Assembly (NCBI GenBank): GCA_020439025.1
Contig: JAGQTO010000073.1
Span: 1-52,137 of the forward strand
DNA length: 52,137 nt
From: Mycobacterium sp.
GTDB lineage: Bacteria; Actinomycetota; Actinomycetes; Mycobacteriales; Mycobacteriaceae
Reading direction: 5' to 3'
Shown here: piece by piece, positions 50,833 to 52,137 of the stretch
How the letters are laid out: every line of letters starts with the position of its first letter
Numbering within the stretch: position 1 is the stretch's first letter
Translations under genes and position numbers: made by a program
The notes under the pieces: model-generated
The model's database searches: none
Told to the model about the DNA's origin: nothing
The model's input: the letters and a program-made list of their open reading frames with translations, nothing else

Positions 50833-52137
50833 TTAGGCATTGCGCCGCCGACCAGTCGACTTTGGTGTGGACTGGGGCACTGAGAGTTCGGCATACCGCT
50901 CGAACAATATCTCCTGCCGCTGCCGGAACGAAGGTTCCGCAGGGCAACGGAACACAGCATCAACCAGTTCGTCTAGGAGTACATGGGCACTCAACAGCTC
51001 GTCGGGAATGCTGACTGGATCGTAGAGTGACGCAAGTGTTCTGCCTGGGAAACGGGACCGAGCCGCTAGAATCTCAAGCCCGGCAGCAACGATGGCCTCC
51101 CTAGGTTCGTCGCCGACCTCCGGCAGCGGCAAGGTGTTCCAAACGATGGTGTTGGTAAAACTCGGATCCGATTTCATCCTGCCACCGACCGTTCTCTGCC
51201 AAGTCATGAACATGGATGAGGAGATCATCGCGAAGAGGTAACCGTCGGGGTCTGGAGATGTGAACAGTTTGATCGAGGCGATGACTTCTGCCGGTAGGCG
51301 GGCGACGGTCGCAAACTGCCGATTGTCGGTGAACGTCTGTGGGATCCCGAGGTATTCAGCCTTGGGCTGACGGATCTCACCGAACAAGTGTGGAGTTGAC
51401 GCAATGCGCCTAGTCGCAGACTTGGTGCTTAACTCGCGCTTGGCTCTGACGGCTTCGAGTCGGTCCGCAATCAGAGTGCTCGACTGAAGTTCATCGAGGT
51501 GTGCGTCTACGAACCACAGGCACCATCGTTCATCTCCGTTGATCAGTTCATCGCCGCCTCGGTAAGGTCGAAGATACTTCGCGGCGATAGGGTCCGCAGC
51601 AACCTCGTCGTAGTCCTCGGGTTCGACTGTGAGGTAACCCCAATCAACTGCCTTCGAGCCGGCGTCTACTTCCGGAAGGCCGGGCGATAGCGGCTGCATT
51701 CGCTTGGTTACCAGAACATTTGGCCCATCTACGAGGTATGCGTTGATCGCATTCACTCGCATGACAGACGGTCCGTTGGCCCCCTTGGCAGGGTCGATAA
51801 GAATCGACTCACCCTGCTTTCGTGTGAACCCAACAATGACGCAATGGACTGCGGCGCCGCCAGACGCCTCGGAGGTCCAGGGGAACGTTCTGTAGGCGAA
51901 CTTGGTCCTCCATCCTGTCGCGAAGATGTGGCCCCAAAGGGTTGGAACCGCTTGGCCCTGCGAGATGGAGTTCGTTGATACGAAGGCCCACAGCCCTGGA
52001 GTTTCTCCGAAGTACTCGATAGCTCTCCGATACCAACCCGCAACGTAGTCCAGAAATCCATCGTAGTCACGCCCCCAGACTGCGCGGAGGTCTGCAGTCT
52101 CGTCTGCACTACGTTCCTTTGGGCCATGGAATGGTGG
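50833..52137 (-). CDS. MmeI-like DNA methyltransferase, C-terminal part (5' end outside window)
   Basis: The reading frame is open from the window's right edge at 52137 to the stop at 50833, so the ATG at 51762 is internal. At the edge the frame reads PPFHGPKERSADETADLRAV, which matches the position just after NPPF of MmeI-family enzymes. Further on come WAFVSTNSISQGQAV, FAYRTFPWTSEASGGAAVHC, YLRPYRGGDELINGDERWCL, the target-recognition part FAMISSSMFMTWQRTVGGRM, and the helical C-terminus LASLYDPVSIPDELLSAHV. Such proteins methylate adenine; MmeI itself also carries an N-terminal nuclease. Whether this one does cannot be seen. It lies 77 bases upstream of the NB-ARC gene on the same strand. 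Confidence 0.85.
   Translation of the reverse strand, partial: PPFHGPKERSADETADLRAVWGRDYDGFLDYVAGWYRRAIEYFGETPGLWAFVSTNSISQGQAVPTLWGHIFATGWRTKFAYRTFPWTSEASGGAAVHCVIVGFTRKQGESILIDPAKGANGPSVMRVNAINAYLVDGPNVLVTKRMQPLSPGLPEVDAGSKAVDWGYLTVEPEDYDEVAADPIAAKYLRPYRGGDELINGDERWCLWFVDAHLDELQSSTLIADRLEAVRAKRELSTKSATRRIASTPHLFGEIRQPKAEYLGIPQTFTDNRQFATVARLPAEVIASIKLFTSPDPDGYLFAMISSSMFMTWQRTVGGRMKSDPSFTNTIVWNTLPLPEVGDEPREAIVAAGLEILAARSRFPGRTLASLYDPVSIPDELLSAHVLLDELVDAVFRCPAEPSFRQRQEILFERYAELSVPQSTPKSTGRRRNA

Noticed and set aside
1..52137. CRISPR arrays, rRNA or tRNA genes, replication origin or oriT
   Set aside because: I saw no regularly spaced repeats, no RNA gene signature and no relaxase, Rep or Par gene to anchor an origin.

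Overview
The window is a GC-rich stretch of mycobacterial DNA, almost certainly part of a large conjugative plasmid of the pRAW type, in which a type VII (ESX) and a type IV secretion system work together. The evidence is one contiguous set of eccC, PE, PPE, two esx genes, espG, eccB, an espI-like gene, eccD, mycP, eccE and a distant eccA, interlocked with a Gram-positive-type conjugation set (coupling protein, TcpC-, TcpE-, VirB4- and VirB6-like proteins). No replication gene, relaxase or partition gene is visible, so the backbone lies outside the window.

Layout. 1-5397: a substrate/chaperone cluster that resembles the chromosomal Rv0024-Rv0028 region and the Esp genes of ESX-1: a partial NlpC/P60 hydrolase, a 52-residue protein, a large acidic/proline-rich protein, an EspC-like substrate, two YbaB-like chaperone candidates and an EspB-like protein. 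5398-9615: a single-pass membrane protein, a large EspK-like protein and a hypothetical. 9616-about 11715: an IS607-family element with a frameshifted transposase gene and an intact tnpB. 11801-28426: the ESX core, ending with an extra EccC-like ATPase domain. 28484-39658: the type IV secretion module, interrupted by one divergent regulator gene. 39683-41763: eccA translationally coupled to an EspR-like HTH gene. 41774-52137: an all-minus-strand accessory block with a helicase carrying seven helicase-associated repeats, a broken type ISP restriction enzyme, a hypothetical, a nuclease/NB-ARC/TPR defence-type protein and the C-terminal half of an MmeI-like methyltransferase that runs off the window.

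How it works together: the EspC/EspB/EspK/EspL-like genes probably supply substrates and chaperones; EccB, C, D, E and MycP form the membrane machine; EspG escorts PE/PPE; EccA is the cytosolic AAA+ factor. The type IV genes move DNA.

The most interesting signal is regulatory. Eleven sites on the plus strand share an A/T-rich tract followed by GTGC (or close to it), then 23 bases (22 once), then a TAGGGT-like -10 box. They precede both ESX and conjugation operons, and in eight of them the -10 box ends six or seven bases before the start codon, implying leaderless mRNAs. This looks like one plasmid-wide regulon linking both secretion systems. A second pattern is that the YxxxD export signal is FxxxD in the EspC-like, EspB-like and both Esx proteins.
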